From Maridesulfovibrio ferrireducens (GTDB lineage: Bacteria; Desulfobacterota; Desulfovibrionia; Desulfovibrionales; Desulfovibrionaceae), in NCBI RefSeq assembly GCF_016342405.1, contig NZ_JAEINN010000006.1, positions 1 through 64,000 on the forward strand: a stretch of 64,000 bases of DNA. Reading direction: 5' to 3'. The position numbers and the translations under genes were made by a program. The notes below the pieces were generated by a model that was given only the letters and a program-made list of their open reading frames with translations, was not told the DNA's origin and did no database searches. Positions 36,296 to 44,597 of this stretch are shown here, one piece after another; position 1 is the stretch's first letter, and each line of letters begins with the position of its first letter.

Positions 36296-37603
36296 TTAAT
36301 TTTTATCTCTGATTGCTCCGAGAAAACGAGACCGTAAGGCTTCACTCATAAGTCCTTTTTTAACTGGAGAAAGTTTAAGGAATCCACCAACAACAGCTCG
36401 CATAAATGATTCACTGCGACTGTTGGGATTATCAAAAATAAGATTTTGTAAAGTTCCCCGTTCAAGGGATTGCAGGATAACGCGTTCAAAACTGTCTTCG
36501 GGATGAATAACTTTCTGCTCGCGCTTTTCCATCTGCAATGCGCCGGTTTTGCATTTTAAAGCACAGACTCCGCATCCAAGGCAGAGCTTATTATTAATTT
36601 CAGGATACTTTCGGTTTTTAGCAGGAACGGCAGCGGTTGCGGTAACAGAATCAACGTCATTTTTTTCAAGCATGGTGATGGCATCAATCGGACACGCCTT
36701 GGCGCACAATCCACAACCATTACAGCCTGCAAGATCATATTTTGCAATGAAAGATGAAGAAACAAGCATGCCCGGGTAACCTGAATATTTGATGCCCTGC
36801 ATAAGATTGCAGCAGCACCCGCAACAATGGCAGATAAAGCCTGCATTCTGTTTGACGTTATCCGTAGAAAGCGTGAATCCCATTTCTTTAGAACGAGCGA
36901 GAATATCGAACATTTCAGAACGTGAAATTTCGCGGGCAAATTTATTACGAATCAGAAACTGCGCTGCGTCACCCATGGAAGTGCACGTTTCAAGGGGGAC
37001 ATCGCACCCTTGTTTGCCGAGATGCATTTTTTCATGCCGACAAGAACATAAACCGACTGCGAATAGATTTTGTTGTTCAATCAGAGCTGATGCTTTCTCA
37101 TAATCAAGAATCTCAACATGATCGACATCGCGGATAGTTTCTTCATAAGGCAGTGCGCGCATGACCGAAATTTGCTGCCCGTCACCAAAATTTGCGTCGA
37201 TAAAAGATCGGTCTCCGAACATATAACTTTGAAACAATTCTGCCCATTTTTTGGAGTCAAGATTGCCGCCCGTACGCATCATGGTGAATTCAAAAAAGCC
37301 GATAACAAACGGGCTGATCATATAGAGATATTCATCTTTTTCCCACATATCGCAAACAAGCCCCTTGAAGCACATCTCTTCAAGCATAGGCTGGAGTTGT
37401 TTTTGATTAATGCCGGTAATTTTTGCGATACGCTGAAAACTTGAAGGGCGATAGGGCATGCGGACAATAAGATCCGCTTCTGCGAGGGAATAAAGAGATT
37501 TAAGAAGTTCATGCAAAGGCTCAGACCACGGCATGCGAACCGTGGTATTATCAACCTTTTGACCTAACTGCCGATAAATATCTTTTGCAATGATGTGTCC
37601 CAT
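36296..37603 (-). CDS. Fe-S protein with two [4Fe-4S] ferredoxin motifs and a Cys-rich centre
   Basis: A 435-aa cytoplasmic protein. The first 110 residues look like a winged-helix module (YRPSSFQRIAKITGINQKQL). Two ferredoxin-type clusters follow: C294/C297/C300/C304 and C341/C344/C347/C351. Before them lie C186/C188/C200/C207 and a dense block C258, C260, C261, C263, C264, C265 (HCCGCCCN). Such proteins occur as electron carriers or sensors in sulfate reducers; I cannot name a partner. The start ATG has no clear RBS. It is divergent from the HigB toxin gene. Confidence 0.85.
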   Translation of the reverse strand: MGHIIAKDIYRQLGQKVDNTTVRMPWSEPLHELLKSLYSLAEADLIVRMPYRPSSFQRIAKITGINQKQLQPMLEEMCFKGLVCDMWEKDEYLYMISPFVIGFFEFTMMRTGGNLDSKKWAELFQSYMFGDRSFIDANFGDGQQISVMRALPYEETIRDVDHVEILDYEKASALIEQQNLFAVGLCSCRHEKMHLGKQGCDVPLETCTSMGDAAQFLIRNKFAREISRSEMFDILARSKEMGFTLSTDNVKQNAGFICHCCGCCCNLMQGIKYSGYPGMLVSSSFIAKYDLAGCNGCGLCAKACPIDAITMLEKNDVDSVTATAAVPAKNRKYPEINNKLCLGCGVCALKCKTGALQMEKREQKVIHPEDSFERVILQSLERGTLQNLIFDNPNSRSESFMRAVVGGFLKLSPVKKGLMSEALRSRFLGAIRDKN

Positions 37604-37688
37604 GAAAACGAGTTACATGCAGACGTATATGTTAGCAAGTGGCAACTGCTTACTTCAAAAAGAACAAGCTTTTTTTATGGGAACACTC

Positions 37689-37717
37689 TTGACTTATTTT
37701 TTTTGGGAACATATATA
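37689..37717 (+). promoter_or_regulatory. strong promoter of the higBA operon
   Basis: TTGACT (37689-37694) and TATATA (37712-37717) are separated by exactly 17 bases. The predicted transcript start, about 7 bases beyond, coincides with the toxin GTG at 37724. Confidence 0.7.
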
Positions 37718-37723
37718 TTAGTT

Positions 37724-38038
37724 GTGAACGTAATCTCAACCAAAACATTAAATGCTTATCGCAACTGTTATCCTGAGGCGGATCAAGCCTTGCGAACATG
37801 GCTTGTAATTATGAAAAAAAGTAACTTCAAACATTTTTCAGAATTAAAACAAATTTTTGGGTCAGCTGATTTAATCACTAATGACGTGATCTTTTTTAAT
37901 ATAAAAGGCAATCATTTCAGATTAATTGTAAATATAGATTTCCTTCGCCAATCTGCCTACGTAAAATGGTTTGGCAGACATAAAGACTATAACAAAATTA
38001 ACCCTTCGGAGGTGAAACATGAATATCCGCCCTGTTAA
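37724..38038 (+). CDS. higB: HigB-type toxin (mRNA interferase)
   Basis: A 104-aa basic protein of the HigB_toxin family, which cleaves mRNA on ribosomes. Family features are the start MNVISTKTL, the Arg/Trp-containing helix and the end LRQSAYVKWFGRHKDYNKIN. Homology places the start at the GTG at 37724. An upstream in-frame ATG at 37595 would run through the promoter. No Shine-Dalgarno sequence is seen, and the predicted transcript starts at the GTG. The antitoxin gene overlaps its 3' end by 20 bases and has GGAGG, so it should be made at a higher rate. Confidence 0.85.
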   Translation: MNVISTKTLNAYRNCYPEADQALRTWLVIMKKSNFKHFSELKQIFGSADLITNDVIFFNIKGNHFRLIVNIDFLRQSAYVKWFGRHKDYNKINPSEVKHEYPPC

Positions 38039-39206
38039 GACAGAAGGCGACTATGAACTCGCCCTCGAACGCATTGAATCGCTATGGGGAGCAAAGGCCA
38101 ATACTCAAGAAGGTAACGAACTTGATATTCTTCTTACCTTGGTATCTGTTTATGAAAATGAACATCACACTGTTCCTCAACCAAACCCTATTGAAGCTAT
38201 TAAGTTCGTGATAGATCAACAAGGATTAAATCAATCCGATTTAGTTCCATTTATAGGGAGTAGGTCTAAAGTTTCAGAAGTGCTTAGTGGAAAAAGACCC
38301 TTAACTCTTTCAATGATTAGAGCCTTGCACACAGGACTTTCTATTCCAGCTGAAACACTAATCCAAGAAGGAAGTCCTTTTTACCAAGACGGAGATGATG
38401 TTGATTGGAAAAAATTTCCAACATCTGAAATAATTTCGCATGGATGGGTGACGGATCTTGATCCTCGTACACAGCAAGAAGAAATAATGCGTAACCTTGC
38501 GGCTCAAGCAGGGGTTGATAATTTTTTGACCCAAACAGCCTGTTTTCGTCAAGGAACTCGCCGTAACGCAAAAGATGATTCGTTTGCTCTTCAAGCTTGG
38601 ATTCTCAAAGTTTTAGTTGAAGCTCATAATATTAAAATGGACTCAAACTTCAATCAATCTGAACTTAATTATGACTTTTTACGCAAGGTCGTTCAACTTA
38701 GCACTCTTTCTTCTGGCCCAGCAAACGCTAAAGAATATTTGCAAAACAAAGGTATTAAACTAGTCATAGTGCCTCATCTGAAGCGAACATATGTTGATGC
38801 TGTACTTCTGCTGGAAAAAGGAAAAATTCCCGTAATAGGAATGAGTTTACGATATGATAGAATTGACTATTTTTGGTTTACCTTGCTGCATGAACTAGCT
38901 CACTTAGCACTGAACCACCTTACAGCCTCCGACGATTGCATTATTGATGATTTAGAATTGCATAACTCGCTAGATAATATAGAAAAAGAAGCTGATAAAT
39001 TTGCAAAAGAAGTGTTAATCCCTAAAAAACTATGGTTAGCATCTAATGCGCCTAAATCTGCAAAAATTGCTGATATTATTTGTCTTGCAAGAGAAGCAGA
39101 TATTCATCAAGCAATTGTTGCTGGAAGAATTAGATATGAAAAAAAGAACTACCGACTTCTTTCTCGCTATGTTGGACATGGAAAAATAAGAAGCCAATTT
39201 AATTAA
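38019..39206 (+). CDS. higA: HigA antitoxin fused to ImmA/IrrE metallopeptidase
   Basis: A 395-aa protein in two parts. Residues 1-130 are a complete HigA-type antitoxin: MNIRPVKTEGDYELALERIE, then an Xre helix-turn-helix (about 57-112, QSDLVPFIGSRSKVSEVLSG). Residues about 140-395 are an ImmA/IrrE-like domain with the zinc motif HELAH (291-295) and a downstream Glu in IEKEADKFAKE (about 321-331). HigA normally binds toxin and operator. IrrE/ImmA domains cleave repressors under stress. Here the protease is built onto the antitoxin. GGAGG lies before the ATG. A perfect terminator follows. Confidence 0.9.
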   Translation: MNIRPVKTEGDYELALERIESLWGAKANTQEGNELDILLTLVSVYENEHHTVPQPNPIEAIKFVIDQQGLNQSDLVPFIGSRSKVSEVLSGKRPLTLSMIRALHTGLSIPAETLIQEGSPFYQDGDDVDWKKFPTSEIISHGWVTDLDPRTQQEEIMRNLAAQAGVDNFLTQTACFRQGTRRNAKDDSFALQAWILKVLVEAHNIKMDSNFNQSELNYDFLRKVVQLSTLSSGPANAKEYLQNKGIKLVIVPHLKRTYVDAVLLLEKGKIPVIGMSLRYDRIDYFWFTLLHELAHLALNHLTASDDCIIDDLELHNSLDNIEKEADKFAKEVLIPKKLWLASNAPKSAKIADIICLAREADIHQAIVAGRIRYEKKNYRLLSRYVGHGKIRSQFN

Positions 39207-39238
39207 AAAAAACCACTCATAGCAGTGAGTGGTTTTTT
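39205..39238 (+). terminator. terminator of the higBA operon
   Basis: AACCACTCA / TGAGTGGTT with a 6-nt loop is followed by TTTT. An A-run sits on its other side, so it can act in both directions. Confidence 0.9.
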
Positions 39239-39300
39239 AATAAAGCGACCTATCTAAGCAACTGGGGTCGCGGCACAAATTGCTCCCAAATCATGACCCG

Positions 39301-39331
39301 GGTAGCTCCTTGTAAAGTAAGCATAGCTACC
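39301..39331. repeat. inverted repeat upstream of the 42-aa gene
   Basis: GGTAGCT (39301-39307) and AGCTACC (39325-39331) are separated by 17 bases. They lie 50 bases before the small gene and may be an operator or RNA stem. Confidence 0.35.
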
Positions 39332-39381
39332 ATGACATCGGAGCATCACGCAATAGCAATATCAGTTGTTAAGGAGTAAAC

Positions 39382-39510
39382 ATGTCAAAAGAAAAAACCA
39401 GAAAAATTGGTAGAGATGCCAAGAATGGACAATTCATCACAGTTAAAGAAGCAAAACGTCGTAAAGCAACTGCAGTAGTAGAAACAATCAAAAAAAATAA
39501 TCATCCGTGA
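39382..39510 (+). CDS. small basic protein, 42 aa
   Basis: The ORF starts MSKEKTRKIGRDAKNGQFI and is strongly basic. AAGGAG lies 7 bases before the ATG. The core GRDAKNGQFITVKEAKRR resembles a family of short proteins of unknown function with the pattern GRD-x-GTGQFI-V-EAxRR that I recall from accessory and toxin-antitoxin regions; this is from memory. It follows higBA but is separated from it by a terminator and has its own leader. Too short for most gene callers. Confidence 0.65.
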   Translation: MSKEKTRKIGRDAKNGQFITVKEAKRRKATAVVETIKKNNHP

Positions 39511-39581
39511 CAATTGGAACCGGGTTCCTTTGTCACCGTATACATTACAGACTTTCCTCAATCCACATAATTTTACTATCC

Positions 39582-40523
39582 TTACTTCAAAAAGAACTCT
39601 GAAATATATTTACCCGCGGTAAATAAAATGATGACCGTAAGCATCCATTTGATAATCTTAGCTGGGAAAAATTTCTGGCAACGCGCACCGAAATACATGC
39701 CCGCCATGCCGCCGATGCCGAAAAGAATGCCAAGCGTCCAGTCCGGAGCTATTGCCATATTCGGATAAAGCGGGGCGATGGCTTGATAAAACAACACTCC
39801 CGCCACCGAAGTAACAAAAGTTCCCATAAGCGCCGCACCTGCCACGGTATAAACCGGCAACCCGAAAATAGTCACAAAAAACGGAGCAATTATAGACCCG
39901 CCTCCGATTCCATAAATACCGCCCACAATTCCAACTATCAAAGATAGTGAAAGAAGGCCGATTGATGAGCAATCATAAACCTCGCCATAAAATTCATAAC
40001 TGATGCGTGTAGCTGAGAATTTCAGAACGCGTACAGTCGGAAGTTTTTCACCTTCATCATTTCTCTTTGAATGATCTTTGACGAGTTGCTGAAACTTTTC
40101 TTCAGCGTCTTTATTAGGACTTTTATTTTTTTTGAGTATGCTTAAGGCGAGTTTAACGCCGATCCACAACAACACTGCTGATGCAAAAAGCTTAAATGCT
40201 GTTGGATCAGGAAGCCACTTGACGCGAACAATAGCCCCGACAAGCACACCGGGCAAAGTTCCCACAATAACAACAATAGTCAGAGGCCAAACCATGCGCC
40301 CTTCACGGATATAGCGCAAAACACCTGACGGAATAGCGACAATATTAAAGAGCTGATTCGTTGCCGAAACGGATGGTGAAGTATAACCGAGAAACGACAT
40401 CTGAAAAGGCATAAGCAGGAATGCGCCTGAAACTCCGCCCATAGAAGTGAAGAAAGATACAACGAAAGCCACTAATGGAGGGACAAGAGGGTTTACTTCG
40501 ATTCCGGCAACGGGAAAATACAT
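39582..40523 (-). CDS. TauE/SafE-family sulfite/organosulfonate exporter
   Basis: A 313-aa inner-membrane protein with about eight hydrophobic segments. Family marks are GGVSGAFLLMPFQMSFLG near the start and GGIYGIGGGSIIAPF past the middle. The loop between carries a charged insert (about 115-160). TauE/SafE proteins move sulfite, sulfonates or related anions. No RBS is evident before the ATG. It is monocistronic. The exact substrate is unknown. Confidence 0.9.
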   Translation of the reverse strand: MYFPVAGIEVNPLVPPLVAFVVSFFTSMGGVSGAFLLMPFQMSFLGYTSPSVSATNQLFNIVAIPSGVLRYIREGRMVWPLTIVVIVGTLPGVLVGAIVRVKWLPDPTAFKLFASAVLLWIGVKLALSILKKNKSPNKDAEEKFQQLVKDHSKRNDEGEKLPTVRVLKFSATRISYEFYGEVYDCSSIGLLSLSLIVGIVGGIYGIGGGSIIAPFFVTIFGLPVYTVAGAALMGTFVTSVAGVLFYQAIAPLYPNMAIAPDWTLGILFGIGGMAGMYFGARCQKFFPAKIIKWMLTVIILFTAGKYISEFFLK

Positions 40524-40707
40524 AGACTTATTCTCGCTTTTCAGATTGTGCAGCTCACAAATAGAGCGTTGTTATTATAATCTTCACTCGTTGACTTCCT
40601 ATATCATACCTTGTGAGTAGAAAACAACTTCAATTTAAGCAGAATTTAGTTCCCCGGACCTGACTCGGCTCAAGCTGAAACTTTGAAAATCCATCTAATC
40701 ACACCAG

Positions 40708-40723
40708 CCCGACTTCGGTCGGG
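40708..40723. terminator. weak hairpin after the MocR gene
   Basis: CCCGAC-TTCG-GTCGGG is a stable tetraloop stem. A short T-run follows only on the plus strand, so its role for the minus-strand gene is unsure. Confidence 0.35.
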
Positions 40724-40740
40724 GCATTTTGTTTCAAAAT

Positions 40741-42102
40741 CTAGCCACCATAGAAAATCTCCCGCAACATCGTCAGCCCCCTCAACAATTCATCTGCCGT
40801 GCGCGGCCCGCTAAGTGAAATCCTAGCCATTGCGGGAACAACGCTGTCCCCCACCGCAAACTTTTCCGCACCGAATATATTTATTCCAGCCTCACGGGCC
40901 CGGGCTTCAAACAAATAACCCCGCCACGGTTTCGGCAATTGAAGCCAAATAAAAAATCCCGTTGGTTGCCCGTAATAGATCAACCCGTCGAGAAGATCTT
41001 TAACAGCTGAAAAACGCTTTCTGGCTTCATTCTGCTTAAGATTAATAATAGTATCTGCGGTGCCATCCTTTATCCACTCAGAAGCAAGCTCTGCATTAAG
41101 CGGCGGAGTCATCCATACTGTATTTAAAATCGCATGCGCCAATTGATCGCGCAGATGATTGGGAGCGGACATAAAAGCCACCCGTAATCCCACTGCCAGA
41201 GATTTAGAAAGCCCTGCAATGTGAACACTGTTTTCAGGAACCAGATATGAAACCGGAAGCAGAGAACTTTGCGTGGTCAGATCATAAGCATCGTCTTCAA
41301 TGATAAGAAGAGAATGCTTACGCGCGATCAAAGCAATTGCTTCGCGTCGTTGCGCAGACATACACGCAGTAGTGGGATTCTGTACTCCGGGCATAAGGTA
41401 AAGCCCTTTGATATTCTCTCTGCGACAGACAGTATCAAGCGCTTCAGGAAGCATACCTTCCTTATCCATTGTAATCGGAACAAGCCGGATGCCGAGCATG
41501 GCCGCCAAAGTTTTCATGCCGGGATAAGTGAGAGCGTCCGAAGCAATACGATCCCCCGCACGAAACAACCCTGTCAGACAGCAGGTAAGTGCGTGCTGTG
41601 CGCCTGAGCAGACGAGTACATCATCAGGAGTGACATCAAGACGGTAACGTTTGCACCATTCCGCCCCTGCCGCACGATGCTCAGGCAATCCTCGCGGATC
41701 AGTATAGCGCATAAAGGCATTCGAGTTACGCCGCCGGATAAGCCTTTTCATTCCCTCTTGAATGTCAGGGTCCAGATCGTAAAAGGTATTAACCATACCC
41801 ATCTCAATAAGACCGGGAGCATGCGGTTCAAATGAAACCATAGATGAAGAAATCCGCGCATCCGAAGCCACAAATGTTCCGCGCCCTACAGTTCCCGAAA
41901 TAAGACCGCGCCGCTCAGCCTCAACATAACCGCGCGTAACAGTACTGACATTGATTGCCAGCTCGTCAGCCAGTTCACGGTGTGTGGGGAGTCGATCCCC
42001 CGGTTTAAGCTTGCCTGCAAAGATATCACGCTCAATAACATCAGCCAGTGCTCGATATTTCGGACCTGTCCCGACTTCAAGTATAGGGTTCCATTTTGTC
42101 AT
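40741..42102 (-). CDS. MocR-type regulator (GntR HTH fused to PLP aminotransferase fold)
   Basis: A 453-aa regulator. The N-terminal GntR winged helix (about 10-75; RDIFAGKLKPGDRLPTHREL) is joined to a fold-type I aminotransferase domain. The PLP-Lys context is HIAGLSKSLAVGLR, and the preceding Asp is in LIIEDDAYD. MocR proteins often sense amino acids or PLP and bind direct repeats. The start at 42102 fits the domain boundary. The upstream promoter would make a nearly leaderless mRNA. It is divergent from a LysE-type exporter, its likely target. Confidence 0.93.
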   Translation of the reverse strand: MTKWNPILEVGTGPKYRALADVIERDIFAGKLKPGDRLPTHRELADELAINVSTVTRGYVEAERRGLISGTVGRGTFVASDARISSSMVSFEPHAPGLIEMGMVNTFYDLDPDIQEGMKRLIRRRNSNAFMRYTDPRGLPEHRAAGAEWCKRYRLDVTPDDVLVCSGAQHALTCCLTGLFRAGDRIASDALTYPGMKTLAAMLGIRLVPITMDKEGMLPEALDTVCRRENIKGLYLMPGVQNPTTACMSAQRREAIALIARKHSLLIIEDDAYDLTTQSSLLPVSYLVPENSVHIAGLSKSLAVGLRVAFMSAPNHLRDQLAHAILNTVWMTPPLNAELASEWIKDGTADTIINLKQNEARKRFSAVKDLLDGLIYYGQPTGFFIWLQLPKPWRGYLFEARAREAGINIFGAEKFAVGDSVVPAMARISLSGPRTADELLRGLTMLREIFYGG

Positions 42103-42175
42103 GCACACAATAATTCCATTGACTACACACAATGTCAACAATATGTCTACAATCAGAAAAATTGATACACACAAT
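42102..42175. promoter_or_regulatory. three phased direct repeats between mocR and the LysE exporter gene
   Basis: TGCACACAAT (42102-42111), TACACACAAT (42124-42133) and TACACACAAT (42166-42175) are spaced 22 and 42 bases apart, close to two and four helix turns. On the minus strand TTGACA with a 17-base spacer and AATTAT overlaps them. They are the likely MocR operators. Confidence 0.65.
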
Positions 42176-42192
42176 CTCGAAAGGAAAATATT

Positions 42193-42783
42193 ATGCAGGA
42201 AAATTACTGGCCGTTTTTGCTCTTTGTTATTGTCATGACCGGAACACCCGGTCCCGGCAATTTATCGATGCTGGCACTGGGTCAGACAGTGGGCTTCAAA
42301 AAATCCATACCGTTTCTTATCGGGATGGTTACTGGCGGAATAGTTGTCGGGCTGCTTATAGCCTTAGGTCTTGGAGAATTATATACGACATCGCCACGAA
42401 CAGCCTCAGCTTTCAAGGTTGTAAGCATCATATATATCCTCTATCTCGCCTTAAAAATTATGCGCATGAACGTGCAGCCTCCCGAAAAAATCAGGCCGTT
42501 CTCAATATATGACGGGCTGATGCTCCACCCGCTGAACCCCAAAAACTGGGCTATGAACATATCCGCATTCAGTCAATTTGCAGACCCTACGGCCCCCCGA
42601 ATTTTTGAAATCAGCATATTTGTGCTTACTTTTGCCTGCGGAGCATTAATTTTCCACAGCCTCTGGGGCTACACGGGATCCTCATTGCTTCGTCTAATGC
42701 GCACCCGCAAACTTAGACTCTGCATCAATTCATCAATGGTAGTGCTTATGGTCGGCGCAACTTTATATGCTTTGTATAAATAA
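42193..42783 (+). CDS. LysE/RhtB-family amino acid exporter
   Basis: A 196-aa inner-membrane protein with about six segments and the family signature GTPGPGNLSMLALGQTVGFKK (about residues 17-37). Such proteins export amino acids such as threonine, homoserine or lysine. It is divergent from the MocR regulator, which likely activates it. Substrate unknown. Confidence 0.9.
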   Translation: MQENYWPFLLFVIVMTGTPGPGNLSMLALGQTVGFKKSIPFLIGMVTGGIVVGLLIALGLGELYTTSPRTASAFKVVSIIYILYLALKIMRMNVQPPEKIRPFSIYDGLMLHPLNPKNWAMNISAFSQFADPTAPRIFEISIFVLTFACGALIFHSLWGYTGSSLLRLMRTRKLRLCINSSMVVLMVGATLYALYK

Positions 42784-42887
42784 AATATATAGCCGGACTT
42801 CGGTATCAAATGGTTTTCGTTTCGAACTTATTAGGATATGAACTTTTAAGTACTGTTGAAATATAATTTTATGTGAGGATCAGGATT

Positions 42888-43766
42888 ATGAGTAAGAAAA
42901 TAGGCTGGATTGGAACGGGCGTAATGGGAAGCTCTATGTGTATGCACCTTGTAAAAGCGGGCCACGAAGCTTTTATATACAACCGCACAAAAGCCAAAGC
43001 TGCCGATCTTATTGCAGCGGGCGCAACATGGTGTGACTCACCCGCGACAGTCGCGCAGAAGGCCGATATTATCTTCACTATAGTTGGTTACCCAACCGAT
43101 GTTGAGCAGACAATCCTCGGAACTAAGGGCGTACTTGCCAATGCTGATCCCGGTAAAATTATCGTTGATATGACAACCTCCGAACCGGCTTTGGCAGAAC
43201 TCATCCACGCCGAAGCGGCTGATAAGAATGTCGGCTCCCTTGATGCTCCTGTCTCGGGCGGCGATCTCGGTGCACGCAATGCAACACTGGCAATTATGGT
43301 CGGCGGCGATAAAAAAGTTTTTGATAAGGTCAAAGATCTTTTCGATATAATGGGCGAGAATGTTCAGCTCATGGGCGAAACAGGGGCGGGACAGCACACC
43401 AAAATGTGTAATCAAATTCTAATAGCCGGAACAATGATCGGCGTTGTGGAATCCCTGCTTTATGCTCAAAAAGCGGGCATGGACCTTAATAAAGTAATTG
43501 ATGTCATCGGTTCAGGCGCAGCCGGTTCATGGTCCATCAACAACTTAGGCCGCAGAATTGCCGACAGCGATTTCGACCCGGGATTTTTCATCAAACACTT
43601 TGTAAAAGACATGGGTATTGCCCTTGATGAAGCAAAACGCATGAAACTTTCACTCCCCGGACTTGCACTTGTAAATCAATTCTACATTTCCGCCATGGCA
43701 ATGGGGCATGAAGAGCTCGGAACACAGGGACTTTATAAGGTTCTTGAGAAAATGAACGCGATTTAA
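42888..43766 (+). CDS. 3-hydroxyisobutyrate/beta-hydroxyacid dehydrogenase family oxidoreductase
   Basis: A 292-aa NAD(P)-dependent enzyme. The N-terminal Rossmann motif is GWIGTGVMGSSM, the substrate loop is DAPVSGGDLGARNATL, and the catalytic Lys is in GAGQHTKMCNQ (about residue 170). AGGA precedes the ATG at 42888; a GTG five codons upstream is possible. It may reduce glyoxylate/succinic semialdehyde-type substrates or oxidise hydroxyacids. It ends at a shared bidirectional terminator. Confidence 0.92.
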   Translation: MSKKIGWIGTGVMGSSMCMHLVKAGHEAFIYNRTKAKAADLIAAGATWCDSPATVAQKADIIFTIVGYPTDVEQTILGTKGVLANADPGKIIVDMTTSEPALAELIHAEAADKNVGSLDAPVSGGDLGARNATLAIMVGGDKKVFDKVKDLFDIMGENVQLMGETGAGQHTKMCNQILIAGTMIGVVESLLYAQKAGMDLNKVIDVIGSGAAGSWSINNLGRRIADSDFDPGFFIKHFVKDMGIALDEAKRMKLSLPGLALVNQFYISAMAMGHEELGTQGLYKVLEKMNAI

Positions 43767-43776
43767 ATTAAATAAA

Positions 43777-43820
43777 AACCCCGCTGAAACTTCTTATCTA
43801 AAAGAGATCTCAGCGGGGTT
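43777..43820. terminator. bidirectional terminator between the dehydrogenase gene and the Mo/W operon
   Basis: AACCCCGCTGA / TCAGCGGGGTT has a loop of about 22 bases. On the minus strand it is followed by a long T-run, ending the eight-gene operon. Confidence 0.85.
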
Positions 43821-43839
43821 ATTCTTTGAAAAAAAGATA

Positions 43840-44556
43840 CTAAGGTCTTTTAAACCCGAACTCTTCAAGAGCATTCTGAGCAGCACTAGCCTGCAAACCC
43901 TTAAGAAGTTCAACTCCATCATTATTTTTTTCTATAACAACAGCAAAATATTGCGCTTTTACACTAAGTGAATCAGGCAAATCCATAATTTCGATATTAT
44001 CCATTCTTCGAGCAATATCCATTGCGGTTGTCCGGTATCCCAAGAAAAGATCTACTTTGTCCTCGGCAAACAAGCCATATACCGGAGAATGCGGTCCAGC
44101 CGATTTGGGAGAATTCTTCCCTCCGACCAGCGTCAGAGCTTTATTTCTCAAAACCTCACGGCTTCCGGGCTGTATAACCTCGGCCCTGTCGAACACTGAA
44201 AAAGCGTAATCTCCTCCGGGATCATCGACTGGAGTTGATGTTCCAACCCTATTTTCAGAACTCAGCATATTTTGCAAAGCATCCCCGCGCTGCAAAGCTG
44301 ACGGACGCCCGAACAAGCACAACGAATTTTCAGTAAAAACTATCGGCTCGGAACAAAGGTCCATATCAGCTAGGATCTTACAATGCTTAAGGTTTGCAGA
44401 CAAATACAGAGCTGGTCGTTCTCCCTGTGCTATCCGTTCCCTTAGAACTCCGGAAGGACCAAAGACAGAATTTATTGAAAAACCGGACCGTCCAGCCATA
44501 GCGGGTAAAACCTTACGCAAACTTCCAGCCGCAAAAACACGTATTTCTTTTGTCAT
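43840..44556 (-). CDS. ModA-like substrate-binding protein without signal peptide
   Basis: A 238-aa ModA/TupA-type binding fold: VFAAGSLRKVLPAM at the start, the anion-loop-like FGPSGVLRERI, and DDPGGDYAFSVFD. No signal peptide is encoded; the ORF has no usable earlier start. It would stay in the cytoplasm, unlike the exported ModA of the same operon. It is the last of eight genes, 41 bases after the FecE-like ATPase gene. It may buffer molybdate/tungstate, act as a sensor, or have lost transport function. Confidence 0.8.
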   Translation of the reverse strand: MTKEIRVFAAGSLRKVLPAMAGRSGFSINSVFGPSGVLRERIAQGERPALYLSANLKHCKILADMDLCSEPIVFTENSLCLFGRPSALQRGDALQNMLSSENRVGTSTPVDDPGGDYAFSVFDRAEVIQPGSREVLRNKALTLVGGKNSPKSAGPHSPVYGLFAEDKVDLFLGYRTTAMDIARRMDNIEIMDLPDSLSVKAQYFAVVIEKNNDGVELLKGLQASAAQNALEEFGFKRP

Positions 44557-44597
44557 ATTCTAATCTTCCATTTTTTACTTAAGCATTTTTTGCCTGA

